A stretch of 22,765 nucleotides of DNA, taken from DASXTB01 sp036505615 (GTDB taxonomy: Bacteria; Acidobacteriota; UBA6911; JACQSX01). Shown in pieces: positions 13,509 through 20,910 of the stretch (position 1 is the stretch's first letter; each line of letters starts with the position of its first letter). The notes below the pieces were generated by a model. That model searched no databases. It worked only from the letters and a program-made list of their open reading frames with translations, and was not told the origin of the DNA. The stretch is taken from contig DASXTB010000220.1 in assembly GCA_036505615.1 (NCBI GenBank), positions 1 through 22,765 of the forward strand, in the 5' to 3' direction. A program made the translations under genes and the position numbers.

Positions 13509-16500
13509 ATGACCAAGAACTCCACCAACAAAGCGTCCAAAGAGAGATCCGCCGCACCCAAGCGTCCGACCGGCAACTCCGCCAGAAAGCCCGCTCCCAA
13601 GCGCAGCCCTAAGGTTCCAAAGGCTGATCTGGAGCAGTTGTTCGAGAGCGCTCCCGAGGCCATCGTGCTGTTGCACGCGACGGGTCGAGTTCTTCGTGTC
13701 AACCAGGAATTCACCCGCCTTTTTGGATACAGCCAGGAGGAAGCGCTAAACAGAGACATTGACGAACTGGTCACGCCCGACGACCGGCGGCAGGCAGCCC
13801 GGGATCTCACGAAACAGGTCCTCAAGGGCGGACAAGTTGACTTGGAAACGTCGCGCCGTCGTAAGGACGGGACGCTCGTTGAGGTCTCTGTCGTAGCGAT
13901 CCCGGCCAACGCCGATGACGGCAGGACGTCAGTGTATGTCTTCTACCGTGATGTGACCAAGCGCAAGCGGGCCGAGGAAGCGCTGCGGAAGAACGAACAA
14001 AAATACCGTAAGATCTTCGAGAACGTTCAGGACGTCTTCTACCAGACCGACATGCAGGGCCGCCTCCTTGAAATCAGCCCTTCCATTGAAAGGTACTCGG
14101 GTTTCAATCGCGCGGAGCTGATTGGAATGCAAGTAGCCGAGCTTTACGCGTTTCCCGAGGACCGGGCCAAGCTGCTGCAGGAGCTTGCCAAGCATGGAGA
14201 AGTGGCAGACATAGAAGTACGTCTGCGAAATAAAGATAAGCTGTTAGTTTACGCTTCGGTCAATGCTCACTTGCTGCTTGGCAGAGATGGCAGCCCGTGC
14301 GGCGTGGAGGGCTCCCTCCGCGACATTACCGAGCGCAAGCTGAAAGAGGCAGAGAGCAGCCGGCTCGCTTCCGCATTGAAGAGCGTCAGCGAAGCTGTGG
14401 TCATCACCGACATGGAGGACAACATACTATTTTTCAACGATGCGTTTCTGAGAACCTACGGTTACGACGAAGAGGAGCTCATTGGAAAGAACATCGAGAT
14501 TGTCCGCTCGCAAAATAACCCGCCCGCCGTGGTACGCGAAATTTTACCCGCGACGCTGAAATCCGGTTGGACAGGAGAGCTGCTGAATAGAAGAAAGGAT
14601 GGAACCGAGTTCCCCATCCACCTCTCCACCTCGGTGGTTCGGGACGAAAACGGAGTACCGGTTGCTCTTATCGGAGTCGCCGTCGACATTACCGAACGAA
14701 GGCATGCCGAAGAGGCCCTGCGCCACAGCGAAGCGATGTTCCGTGACCTGTACGATGAGGCCCCGGTCGGATACCACGAAATTGACGTCCATGGGCGGAT
14801 CAGAAGGGTAAATCACGCAGAGTTGGAAATGCTCGGCTACGCCGCCGAAGAAATGCTCGGGCGATATGCCTGGGAATTCGTGCATGAAAGTAAGGCCGCG
14901 CGTCACGCTATCGCCGAAAAGATCAGTGGCGCCCGGCCGCTGGTGCCTTTTGAACGAACATTCATTAGAAAAGACGGCTCCCTGGTGCCGGTGCTCCTGC
15001 AGGACCGTCTGCTCCGCAATGCTGCAGGCCAGGTCATCGGTCTTCGCACCGCTGTGCAGGATATCACCGACCGCAAACGAATCGAAGAGGCGCTACAGGA
15101 AAGTGAAAAGCGATTGCACAGGGCAAAAGAGACTGCCGAAGCAGCCAGCCGCACCAAAAGCGCATTTCTCGCTCACATGAGTCATGAGATCCGCACTCCC
15201 ATGAATGCCATTATTGGAATGGCCGAACTGCTGGGCGAAACACCCTTGACATCGGAGCAGCAGGAGTATCTTCGCATCTTTACACGCGCCGGCGAAACAC
15301 TTCTCCTTTTGATCAATGACATCCTCGATCTTTCAAAGGTGGAGGCGGGCCAGCTAGAGCTGGACAACACGGACTTTGAACTCCGGGATCTGGTAGAAAG
15401 AACGGGTGAATTTTTGTCTAATCGCGCTCATGCAAAGAGTTTGGACCTGAACTGCCACATCAAACCTGATGTTCCTACTTTCCTGGTCGGCGATCCAAAC
15501 CGCCTGCGCCAGATTCTGGTCAATCTTCTGGGGAATGCGCTCAAGTTCACGGCAAAAGGCGAGATCACTCTGCGAGTCGAGAATGATCCGGCGGCTGCGG
15601 AACCGGGCTCGCTGCTGTTTTCCGTCTCCGATACCGGTATTGGCATCCCTTCGGATAAGCTCGACGCTATTTTTGAGAGCTTCAAGCAAGTCGATTCCTC
15701 CCTAACACGCAGGTATGAAGGGTCTGGGCTCGGGTTAACCATCTCGAAGCGACTGGTGGAACTGATGGGAGGCCACATCTGGGTAGAAAGCACGCCAGGA
15801 CAAGGAAGCGTTTTTTACTTTACGGCAGATTTCGGAGTCCAAACCCAGCCGGCTTTACCCATTGTCGCGTCGTCGGTGGACCTGAGAGGGGTAAGGGTGC
15901 TGGTGGTGGATGACAATGCAACGAATCGTCTTATCCTGATAGAGACGCTGAGCTCTTGGGGCGCCCTGGTAACTGAGGCCGCAGGCGGTTCTGACGCCCT
16001 TGCAAAGCTGAGAGACGCGCGAGAGTCATCCTATCCGTATCGACTGGTGCTTCTCGATGGTCGCATGCCGGGGATGGACGGGTTCCAGGTCGCCGAAGCG
16101 ATCAACCGGGAAATGGGAGGCTCGGGGCTCACGGTCTTGATGCTGACTTCGGACAACCGGACTGAGGGGATCGCTCGATGCCGCAAGCTCGGTCTGGCTG
16201 GCTACCTGATAAAACCTGTCAAACGCGCCGACCTTCTAGACGCGATCAACCGGGCCTTCGCGGCTGCCGGGCCAATGGCGGCGGAACCGGCAGCGGCAGT
16301 GACCTCGACCACAGACACAGAACGTCCAATTCGCATATTACTGGCGGAAGACAATGAAGACAACCGACTCTTGGTCTTGTCTTACTTGAAGCGGTACCCC
16401 TTCCAGGTGGACATTGCCGAAAACGGCGAGATCGCGGTTCGAAAGTTCACATCGGGGTCCTACGATCTTGTGCTGATGGATATGCAGATGCCTATCGTGG

Positions 16501-16718
16501 ACGGTTACAGCGCAACCCGCGCGATCAGAAAGTGGGAAAATGAGAACGAAATCAAACCAACGCCGGTTCTTGCACTCACTGCTTACGCTCTAAAGGAAGA
16601 GGCTCGGAAGAGTGCTGAAGCCGGGTGCACGGCCCATCTGACCAAGCCGATTCAGAAAGCGGCTCTCCTCGAATCCATACGCCAACACACGGGAATCCGG
16701 CCGGAAAACCATGGATAA
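13509..16718 (+). CDS. soluble hybrid histidine kinase, four PAS domains and two receivers
   Basis: A 1069-residue sensor kinase without membrane helices, so probably cytoplasmic. Order: Lys/Pro-rich tail (1-38), PAS1 (about 40-155), PAS2 (165-278), PAS3 (286-398), PAS4 (408-523), HisKA with H559 in LAHMSHEIRTPMNAIIGM, HATPase with N-box NLLGNALKF (672-680), DTGIGIP (708-714) and GSGLGL (738-743), receiver 1 (D801/D802, phospho-acceptor D850, K902) and receiver 2 (E947/D948, D991, K1046). Both receivers keep their key residues. I choose the ATG at 13509; the frame is open to a GTG at 13392, but the upstream part (MSRRMSRVETGF...) looks non-coding. It overlaps the next gene, an HPt protein, by 8 nt. 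The signal is unknown; PAS domains could bind haem, flavin or small ligands and no diagnostic residue is evident. Confidence 0.93.
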   Translation: MTKNSTNKASKERSAAPKRPTGNSARKPAPKRSPKVPKADLEQLFESAPEAIVLLHATGRVLRVNQEFTRLFGYSQEEALNRDIDELVTPDDRRQAARDLTKQVLKGGQVDLETSRRRKDGTLVEVSVVAIPANADDGRTSVYVFYRDVTKRKRAEEALRKNEQKYRKIFENVQDVFYQTDMQGRLLEISPSIERYSGFNRAELIGMQVAELYAFPEDRAKLLQELAKHGEVADIEVRLRNKDKLLVYASVNAHLLLGRDGSPCGVEGSLRDITERKLKEAESSRLASALKSVSEAVVITDMEDNILFFNDAFLRTYGYDEEELIGKNIEIVRSQNNPPAVVREILPATLKSGWTGELLNRRKDGTEFPIHLSTSVVRDENGVPVALIGVAVDITERRHAEEALRHSEAMFRDLYDEAPVGYHEIDVHGRIRRVNHAELEMLGYAAEEMLGRYAWEFVHESKAARHAIAEKISGARPLVPFERTFIRKDGSLVPVLLQDRLLRNAAGQVIGLRTAVQDITDRKRIEEALQESEKRLHRAKETAEAASRTKSAFLAHMSHEIRTPMNAIIGMAELLGETPLTSEQQEYLRIFTRAGETLLLLINDILDLSKVEAGQLELDNTDFELRDLVERTGEFLSNRAHAKSLDLNCHIKPDVPTFLVGDPNRLRQILVNLLGNALKFTAKGEITLRVENDPAAAEPGSLLFSVSDTGIGIPSDKLDAIFESFKQVDSSLTRRYEGSGLGLTISKRLVELMGGHIWVESTPGQGSVFYFTADFGVQTQPALPIVASSVDLRGVRVLVVDDNATNRLILIETLSSWGALVTEAAGGSDALAKLRDARESSYPYRLVLLDGRMPGMDGFQVAEAINREMGGSGLTVLMLTSDNRTEGIARCRKLGLAGYLIKPVKRADLLDAINRAFAAAGPMAAEPAAAVTSTTDTERPIRILLAEDNEDNRLLVLSYLKRYPFQVDIAENGEIAVRKFTSGSYDLVLMDMQMPIVDGYSATRAIRKWENENEIKPTPVLALTAYALKEEARKSAEAGCTAHLTKPIQKAALLESIRQHTGIRPENHG

Positions 16719-17037
16719 CGGGGCTGGCGGAAAACAAAACGAAAAGATCACCGTCCGCGTGGACGCCGAACTGCAGAGTATTGTGCCTGGCTTCCTGAAG
16801 AACAGACAAAAAGATCTGATTTCGATTCGTGAGGCCCTGAAGAGGGCCGATTTTCAAAGAATCAGTGTATTGGGACACTGCATGAAAGGCTCCGGCGGAG
16901 GCTACGGGTTCGACGGCATCACCGAAATAGGGGGATCTTTAGAACGGGCCGCCAATGAACAGAATACCAACGAGGTACAAAGACAGATCGAATGCCTTGG
17001 CATCTATCTTGAACGTATCGAAGTGGTTTATGTCTAG
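16711..17037 (+). CDS. stand-alone histidine phosphotransfer (HPt) protein
   Basis: A 108-residue helical protein with the HPt signature around H56: ISVLGHCMKGSGGGYGFDGI, matching the H-x-x-K-G-[SA] phospho-site followed by a Gly-containing helix, then LERAANEQNTNEVQRQIECL. HPt proteins move phosphate from a receiver to another receiver. Its ATG lies inside the kinase's last codons (overlap 8 nt, HK stop at 16718), so the two are translated together, and the kinase lacks an HPt domain of its own. This supplies the missing step of a His-Asp-His-Asp relay. The final response regulator is not in the window. Length is at the short end for the family. Confidence 0.85.
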   Translation: MDNGAGGKQNEKITVRVDAELQSIVPGFLKNRQKDLISIREALKRADFQRISVLGHCMKGSGGGYGFDGITEIGGSLERAANEQNTNEVQRQIECLGIYLERIEVVYV

Positions 17038-17138
17038 CAGGGTCATCAAGACAGCCGATGCAGTGCCAATCGTCAGCACATTACACCGATTTCAAGCCGG
17101 ACTCCAATTAAGCTAGGCGCTCTTGAAACCATGAATTC

Positions 17139-17212
17139 TGGAGCGGGGTACGGGAATCGAACCCGCAATCAAGGCTTGGGAAGCCTTTTTGATACCATTT
17201 CAACAACCCCGC
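17139..17212 (-). tRNA. tRNA-Gly (anticodon CCC), CCA encoded
   Basis: The minus strand folds as a complete cloverleaf: acceptor GCGGGGT/ACCCCGC (7 bp), D arm TTGA/TCAA, anticodon stem AAGGC/GCCTT with loop TTCCCAA (anticodon CCC, reading GGG), a 4-nt variable loop, and T arm GCGGG/CCCGT with loop TTCGATT. The discriminator is T and the 3' CCA is encoded at 17139-17141. It stands alone, antisense to its neighbours, with its own promoter. Confidence 0.93.
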
Positions 17213-17235
17213 TTCATCAGGCGGCAAGGAGAAGC

Positions 17236-17264
17236 ATCTTAAAGTTTCACGTTGCCGGTTTCAA
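17236..17264 (-). promoter_or_regulatory. sigma-70-type promoter for tRNA-Gly
   Basis: On the minus strand TTGAAA (17264-17259) and TAAGAT (17241-17236) are separated by 17 bp and lie 24 bp before the mature tRNA 5' end. This fits a short tRNA leader. Confidence 0.65.
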
Positions 17265-17319
17265 GGTTCAAGTTGATGCGGTAAGCTGAATTTTCCAGCC
17301 CGGAAGAATCCATCTGATC

Positions 17320-17464
17320 GTACGAGCGGCCCTATGTGGCTGCCCGCCGCATAGCTGACGAATTGACCAAACAAATTGAACAGTTCCCGCGGACGCACCT
17401 CGGAACCGAGCCAAGAAATATCCGCCGGATTCTGCAGCGGGCGAACACACAGGGTGGCCGGTAC
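17320..17464. repeat. GTACGGGCG-type inverted repeat (145 bp)
   Basis: The left tip 17320-17348 (GTACGAGCGGCCCTATGTGG...) is the imperfect reverse complement of 17437-17464, which reads on the minus strand GTACCGGCCACCCTGTGTG and continues to CGCCCGCTGCAGAATCC. The same tip sequence occurs at 19480-19556, 21851-21880 and 21934-21970. The 88-bp middle has no gene. Confidence 0.75.
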
Positions 17465-17638
17465 AGATGGAATCAATTTTACACCGCCTCTGAGGAGCGG
17501 CGGAGATAAGATAGCTGAGCTCTGTCAGTACTGCGCACAAACAGACTCACTGCAGAGCACGCGGAAAGCGCTATCCGGACAAACAGCAGATACTCCTTGT
17601 TGGCTAAGCGTGGAACCGCGAACGGTAAACAAATTAGA

Positions 17639-18469
17639 ATGGCGCTTTTGGAAAGAAACCTGGAGTTATTCCAGCATCTGGCGTTGGCGGGCGACGAATC
17701 ACTTGCCCACCCGGCACTGGCCATCGGGCGGTTGGAATACCCTGAGCTGGATCTTTCCAAGTACATCGAGTGGTTTGAAAGACGGGGAGAAAGTCTCTCC
17801 TCCGAATTTGGCGCGACAGAGGGAGTCCTCGACAAGATACAAATCCTGAATCGATTTGTGTACCAAGAGGAGAAATTTGCTCCCAATTCTCGAGACTACT
17901 ACGACCCGAAAAACTCTTACTTAAATGATGTGATCGAGCGCAAGCTGGGTATTCCCATTACGCTGGCTGTCATCTACGTGGAGCTGGCGCGTTATCTCGG
18001 GCTTGAGCTAAAGGGTATCGGATTCCCGGGACATTTCCTTATCGGCAACCGTCAAGACGTGGCTTTCTACATTGATGCTTTCAATTTCGGCGAGATTCTG
18101 TTGCGCGCCGACTGCGAAGAACGCTTCCTCCGCGCCACCGGAGGCCGCATCCAGTTCAGCGATGTTTTTCTAAAACCTGCATCCAAGGTGGAGGTTCTGG
18201 CAAGGATGCTGGCCAACCTGAAGAACATCTTTGTCGAACAGCGGCGCTTCGACCGCGCCGTGGAAACCCTCAACTGGACAATTGCCATTCAACCGCAAGT
18301 TCCGCTGCACTTTCGCGACCGGGGCATCCTGCTGGCCCGCATCGAGTGCCCGGATGCCGCATTAAAGGATCTGGAATACTACCTGAAGCACTCCATGGGG
18401 GCGACGGAGAGGCAACAAGTGGAAGACCTGGTAGTCGCGCTACGAAACAACAGGAAAACGATCCATTAA
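17639..18469 (+). CDS. SirB1-family protein (transglutaminase-like plus TPR)
   Basis: A 276-residue protein of the SirB1/transglutaminase-like family 2. Family hallmarks are NSYLNDVIERKLGIPITLAV (92-111), YVELARYLGLELKGIGFPGHFLIG (113-136, conserved His132) and YIDAFNFGEIL with Asp146. The C-terminal third (about 184-265) forms TPR-like helices (LANLKNIFVEQRRFDRAVETL). The biochemical role of SirB1 proteins is not settled; enzymes are suspected because His and Asp of a protease-like triad persist, while the Cys position is Ser (S93) as in most of the family. I choose ATG 17639; an in-frame TTG at 17597 is possible. There is no good Shine-Dalgarno at either. It is convergent with kdsC. Confidence 0.88.
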   Translation: MALLERNLELFQHLALAGDESLAHPALAIGRLEYPELDLSKYIEWFERRGESLSSEFGATEGVLDKIQILNRFVYQEEKFAPNSRDYYDPKNSYLNDVIERKLGIPITLAVIYVELARYLGLELKGIGFPGHFLIGNRQDVAFYIDAFNFGEILLRADCEERFLRATGGRIQFSDVFLKPASKVEVLARMLANLKNIFVEQRRFDRAVETLNWTIAIQPQVPLHFRDRGILLARIECPDAALKDLEYYLKHSMGATERQQVEDLVVALRNNRKTIH

Positions 18470-18838
18470 CAGGCGGAGCTTAAGAGCTGCACCAACATTC
18501 ACCACAGAGCCCTAGGGCGGCAGAGCCGCAACCAAATATTGCGGAGCAAGGGATAAATTTGCGCAAGAAAAATGAGGGCTAAAGCCGGAACGACAAGGCC
18601 GCTGGAAGCGGCCTCCGATGGGATTAAAGGTTGGCAATAAACCCGCCGTAATGAACGGCGGGCCTTAAACCCTTCGGGAAAGGCCGCTGAAGCGGCCAGC
18701 CCTCGAGCTCTAATGCTTGCCCCTTTAGCAGCCTGTTGGGTTGTGGCCTTACGGCCACTGTAGGCTCGTGGTCGTGATCGGCTTTTATTATGTTGCCCCT
18801 CTGTCGTGTTGTGCCTCAGTGTTGAATTTGTGTTGTTC
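18470..18838. other. SirB1-kdsC gap with multiple hairpins
   Basis: No gene is supported. This convergent gap holds a nested palindrome (18574-18704), a separate hairpin GTGGCCTTACGGCCAC (18743-18758) and, directly after the kdsC stop, the end module also seen at the mpg-nfo fold-back (GCCGATCACGACCACG on the minus strand). A diverged partner of that module lies at 18489-18530. It probably ends transcription from both sides. Confidence 0.65.
18574..18704. repeat. nested multi-hairpin palindrome
   Basis: GAGGGCT (18574-18580) pairs with AGCCCTC (18698-18704). Inside are AGGCCGCTGGAAGCGGCCT (18596-18614), CCCGCCGTAATGAACGGCGG (18642-18661, plus one G) and GGCCGCTGAAGCGGCC (18682-18697). The first and third hairpins are near copies, so the element looks like a closed stem with three stem-loops. 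Confidence 0.75.
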
Positions 18839-19381
18839 TCACCGAGGCTCTGCCAGATATCGCACTGTTGCTTCCTCCCACTTATCCTGAGCCTTTAGCA
18901 GCAGATCGATGATTTCCCGGACGGCTCCTTCACCGCCTCTTCTGCGGGTGACATAACAAACCTGATTTTGGATCCAAGGCTCGGCATCTGGAGTCACCAC
19001 CGAGAAACCACAACGCCGCAACACGGGGAGGTCTACGATATCGTCTCCCATATAAGCCACCTCCCTGTGGGAAAACTTGTGTTCCTTCAGAATCTTCTCA
19101 TAATCCACTTCTTTCTCATGCGATCGCTGGATGAGGATTTTTATCCCCAGATCTTCGGCGCGCCGGCTCACGCCTTCAGAGACGCGTCCGGTGAGAAACC
19201 CCACTTGGATCCCTACCCGCTGCGCCATGCGAATTCCATGTCCGTCCAGCGAGGAGTAACCTTTTCTCTCATCTCCGCCGCCGGTCAAATAGATCTTGTT
19301 GTCGGTCATAACGCCATCGACATCCAGCAGCAGCAGGCGAATCGGCCTGAGTTTGGCAACGAATTCGGAGTAGGTGAGCAT
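18839..19381 (-). CDS. kdsC: 3-deoxy-D-manno-octulosonate 8-phosphate phosphatase
   Basis: KdsC hydrolyses Kdo-8-phosphate to Kdo, the third step in making the LPS inner-core sugar. The 180-residue protein is a cap-less HAD phosphatase of this type: nucleophile loop LLLLDVDGVMTD (D20, D22), motif II GFLTGR with T64, and motif III AYMGDDIVDLPVL (D113, D114). The C-terminal RRRGGEGAVREIIDLLL is the KdsC-type tail that reaches a neighbouring active site in the tetramer. The ATG at 19381 is preceded by AGGA only a few bases away. Third gene of kdsA-kdsD-kdsC, separated from kdsD by a 250-bp repeat complex. Confidence 0.95.
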   Translation of the reverse strand: MLTYSEFVAKLRPIRLLLLDVDGVMTDNKIYLTGGGDERKGYSSLDGHGIRMAQRVGIQVGFLTGRVSEGVSRRAEDLGIKILIQRSHEKEVDYEKILKEHKFSHREVAYMGDDIVDLPVLRRCGFSVVTPDAEPWIQNQVCYVTRRRGGEGAVREIIDLLLKAQDKWEEATVRYLAEPR

Positions 19382-19393
19382 GTCCTAATCTAG

Positions 19394-19627
19394 TCGCAAG
19401 TCGCTACGCTAGTCGCAAGTCGCAGGTCGAAAGTCGAAAGTCGCGAGCGTCAGAAGGCGTGAAGGATTTGATTTCATCAGTACGGGCGACCCTGTGTGGT
19501 CGCCCCTTCTCCGATAAGGCCCGCGGGTGCAGGCGGCCACGCAGGGCCGCCCGTACAAGCCAATTGTTTTTTTCATACATTCTCACTTGCGACCTGCGAC
19601 TCATGTTTTTCATGACTTGCGACTCGG
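19394..19627. repeat. heptamer fold-back enclosing a GTACGGGCG palindrome, kdsD-kdsC gap
   Basis: GTCGCAA/GTCGCAG/GTCGAAA units (19394-19446) face inverted units (TTGCGAC, CCTGCGAC, TTGCGAC at 19585-19625). Between them lies a perfect-tipped palindrome: 25-bp arms 19480-19504 and 19532-19556, both ending in GTACGGGCG-type tips. The whole fills the gap from 3 bp after the kdsD stop to 12 bp before the kdsC start. Confidence 0.85.
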
Positions 19628-19629
19628 AT

Positions 19630-20712
19630 TTACACAAGTTCTGTGCGCCACAAATCGTGCAGATGGATAACACCCTCCAGCACGCCTGCTTTGCCGGTCA
19701 CCATCAGCGACGTAATTTTTCGCAATTCCATCAGCCGCAGCGCTTCTGCTGCTAATTCTTCTCCCCCGATAGTAATCGGATCGCTGGTCATGCAGGCGCC
19801 GGCTTTCAAACGCAAAACGTCTTTGCGTCTCTCAAGCAGGCGCCGCAAATCCCCGTCGGAAATCACGCCGCGCAGCCTGCCGGCTTGATCGACGACGCTG
19901 GTGATTCCCAATCCCTTGCGCGACATCTCATAGATCACATCGCTCATTTCCGTCTCCGGAGAGACACGTGGAATCTGGTCGCCGGTATGCATCAGGTCGG
20001 AAACTCGCATCAGTTTTTTACCCAGCAACCCCCCAGGGTGCAAATGCGCGAAGTCTTCTGGTCGAAAGCCGTTTGCGTCAAAGACGGCGACGGCAAGCGC
20101 GTCGCCCAACGCCAGAGCGGCCGTGGTGCTTGCCGTCGGCGCCAGATCCAGTGGGCAGGCCTCCCGGTCAACGGAGACATCCAGGACAACATCACTGGTC
20201 TGCGCCAGCGTCGATTTTGATTTGCCGGTGAGAGTGATTATGGGAATACCAAGCCTTTTGATCCTTTCCAACAACTTCAGTATCTCGGGCGTTTCGCCGC
20301 TGTTGGAAAGCGCCACTACCACATCACCTTCCACTACCATTCCCAGATCGCCGTGGACGGCCTCGGCCGGGTGCAGGAACAGCGCCGGTGTGCCGGTGCT
20401 GGACAGGGTGGCGGCGATCTTTTTGCAAATGATCCCCGATTTTCCCATGCCCGTGGTTACGATCCGGCCCCGGCAATTCACGATCAGATCCACAGCTCGA
20501 TCGAAAGCGTCATCTAACCGGTCGGCCAGCCTTCGAATCGACTGGGCTTCGATTTCCAGCACCTGTCGCGCCAGTTCTTTTCGATTGCGGATCTTCTGAT
20601 TGCGGAATTCGGATTGCGGATTCCGGATTTTCTCATTGCGGAATTCGGATTTCGGATTGCGGATCTTATGATTGCCGATTGCGGACTGGGGATTGCGAAT
20701 TTTACTTTTCAT
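19630..20712 (-). CDS. kdsD: arabinose-5-phosphate isomerase with repeat-encoded N-terminus
   Basis: KdsD (KpsF/GutQ family) converts ribulose-5-P to arabinose-5-P, the first committed step of Kdo synthesis. The core is typical: SIS domain with IVTTGMGKSGIICKKIAATL, FLHPAEAVHGDLGMV, ALSNSGETPEI and the junction DFAHLHPGGLLGKKL, then two CBS domains (about 240-300 and 310-358). With ATG 20712 the protein is 360 residues; residues 4-43 are three-plus copies of a 12-residue unit (KIRNPQSEFRNQ-like) translated from 36-bp tandem repeats. Family members usually reach the helix corresponding to ELARQVLEIEA after only 10-20 residues. No in-frame ATG lies past the repeats before the SIS domain, so they are probably translated. 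A TTG at 20736 is a less likely start. Confidence 0.92.
   Translation of the reverse strand: MKSKIRNPQSAIGNHKIRNPKSEFRNEKIRNPQSEFRNQKIRNRKELARQVLEIEAQSIRRLADRLDDAFDRAVDLIVNCRGRIVTTGMGKSGIICKKIAATLSSTGTPALFLHPAEAVHGDLGMVVEGDVVVALSNSGETPEILKLLERIKRLGIPIITLTGKSKSTLAQTSDVVLDVSVDREACPLDLAPTASTTAALALGDALAVAVFDANGFRPEDFAHLHPGGLLGKKLMRVSDLMHTGDQIPRVSPETEMSDVIYEMSRKGLGITSVVDQAGRLRGVISDGDLRRLLERRKDVLRLKAGACMTSDPITIGGEELAAEALRLMELRKITSLMVTGKAGVLEGVIHLHDLWRTELV
20590..20697. repeat. three tandem 36-bp units in the kdsD start region
   Basis: Units 20590-20625, 20626-20661 and 20662-20697 each begin GATCTT/GATTTT and end TTCCG or GATTGCG. They are built of roughly 7-bp GATTGCG-like words. Because 36 is a multiple of three, each unit adds 12 in-frame residues to KdsD. 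Units 1 and 2 differ at few positions; unit 3 is more diverged. Confidence 0.88.
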
Positions 20713-20744
20713 GCAGGATTCTTTCTCGTCAGCCAATCATCAAC

Positions 20745-20910
20745 TTAATCCACAATCCAAAATCCGCATTCCGCAATTGTCAATCCGCAATCGACAATCC
20801 GCATTCCGCAATCAAAAAAATCCGCATTCCGCAATCCAAAATCCGCAATCGACAATCCGCATTCCACAAATGTCAATCCGCAATCCGCATTCCGCAATCC
20901 GCATTCCGAG
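20745..20910. repeat. heptamer array (CAATCCG/CATTCCG family), kdsA-kdsD gap
   Basis: About twenty CAATCCG, CATTCCG, CAAAATCCG and CAATTGT-type words in a row make the opposite arm to 20590-20700, leaving a loop of about 45 bp that contains the kdsD start codon. The array continues into the last 12 codons of kdsA and supplies its stop codon. Confidence 0.88.

Larger units (their letters stand above)
17038..17638. other. gap with tRNA-Gly and a palindromic element
   Basis: Outside the tRNA (17139-17212), its promoter (17236-17264) and the GTACGGGCG-type inverted repeat (17320-17464) I see no gene. A short hairpin CCGCC...GGCGG lies near 17484-17503. No clear promoter for the following SirB1-type gene was found. 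Confidence 0.65.

Noticed and set aside
17320..17464. Insertion sequence or integrative element attachment at the tRNA
   Set aside because: No transposase or integrase gene, and no duplicated tRNA 3' end in the window.
20590..20910. CRISPR array (36-bp units, many repeats)
   Set aside because: The units are head to tail without spacers, are made of 7-bp words and occur in both orientations; no cas genes are present.
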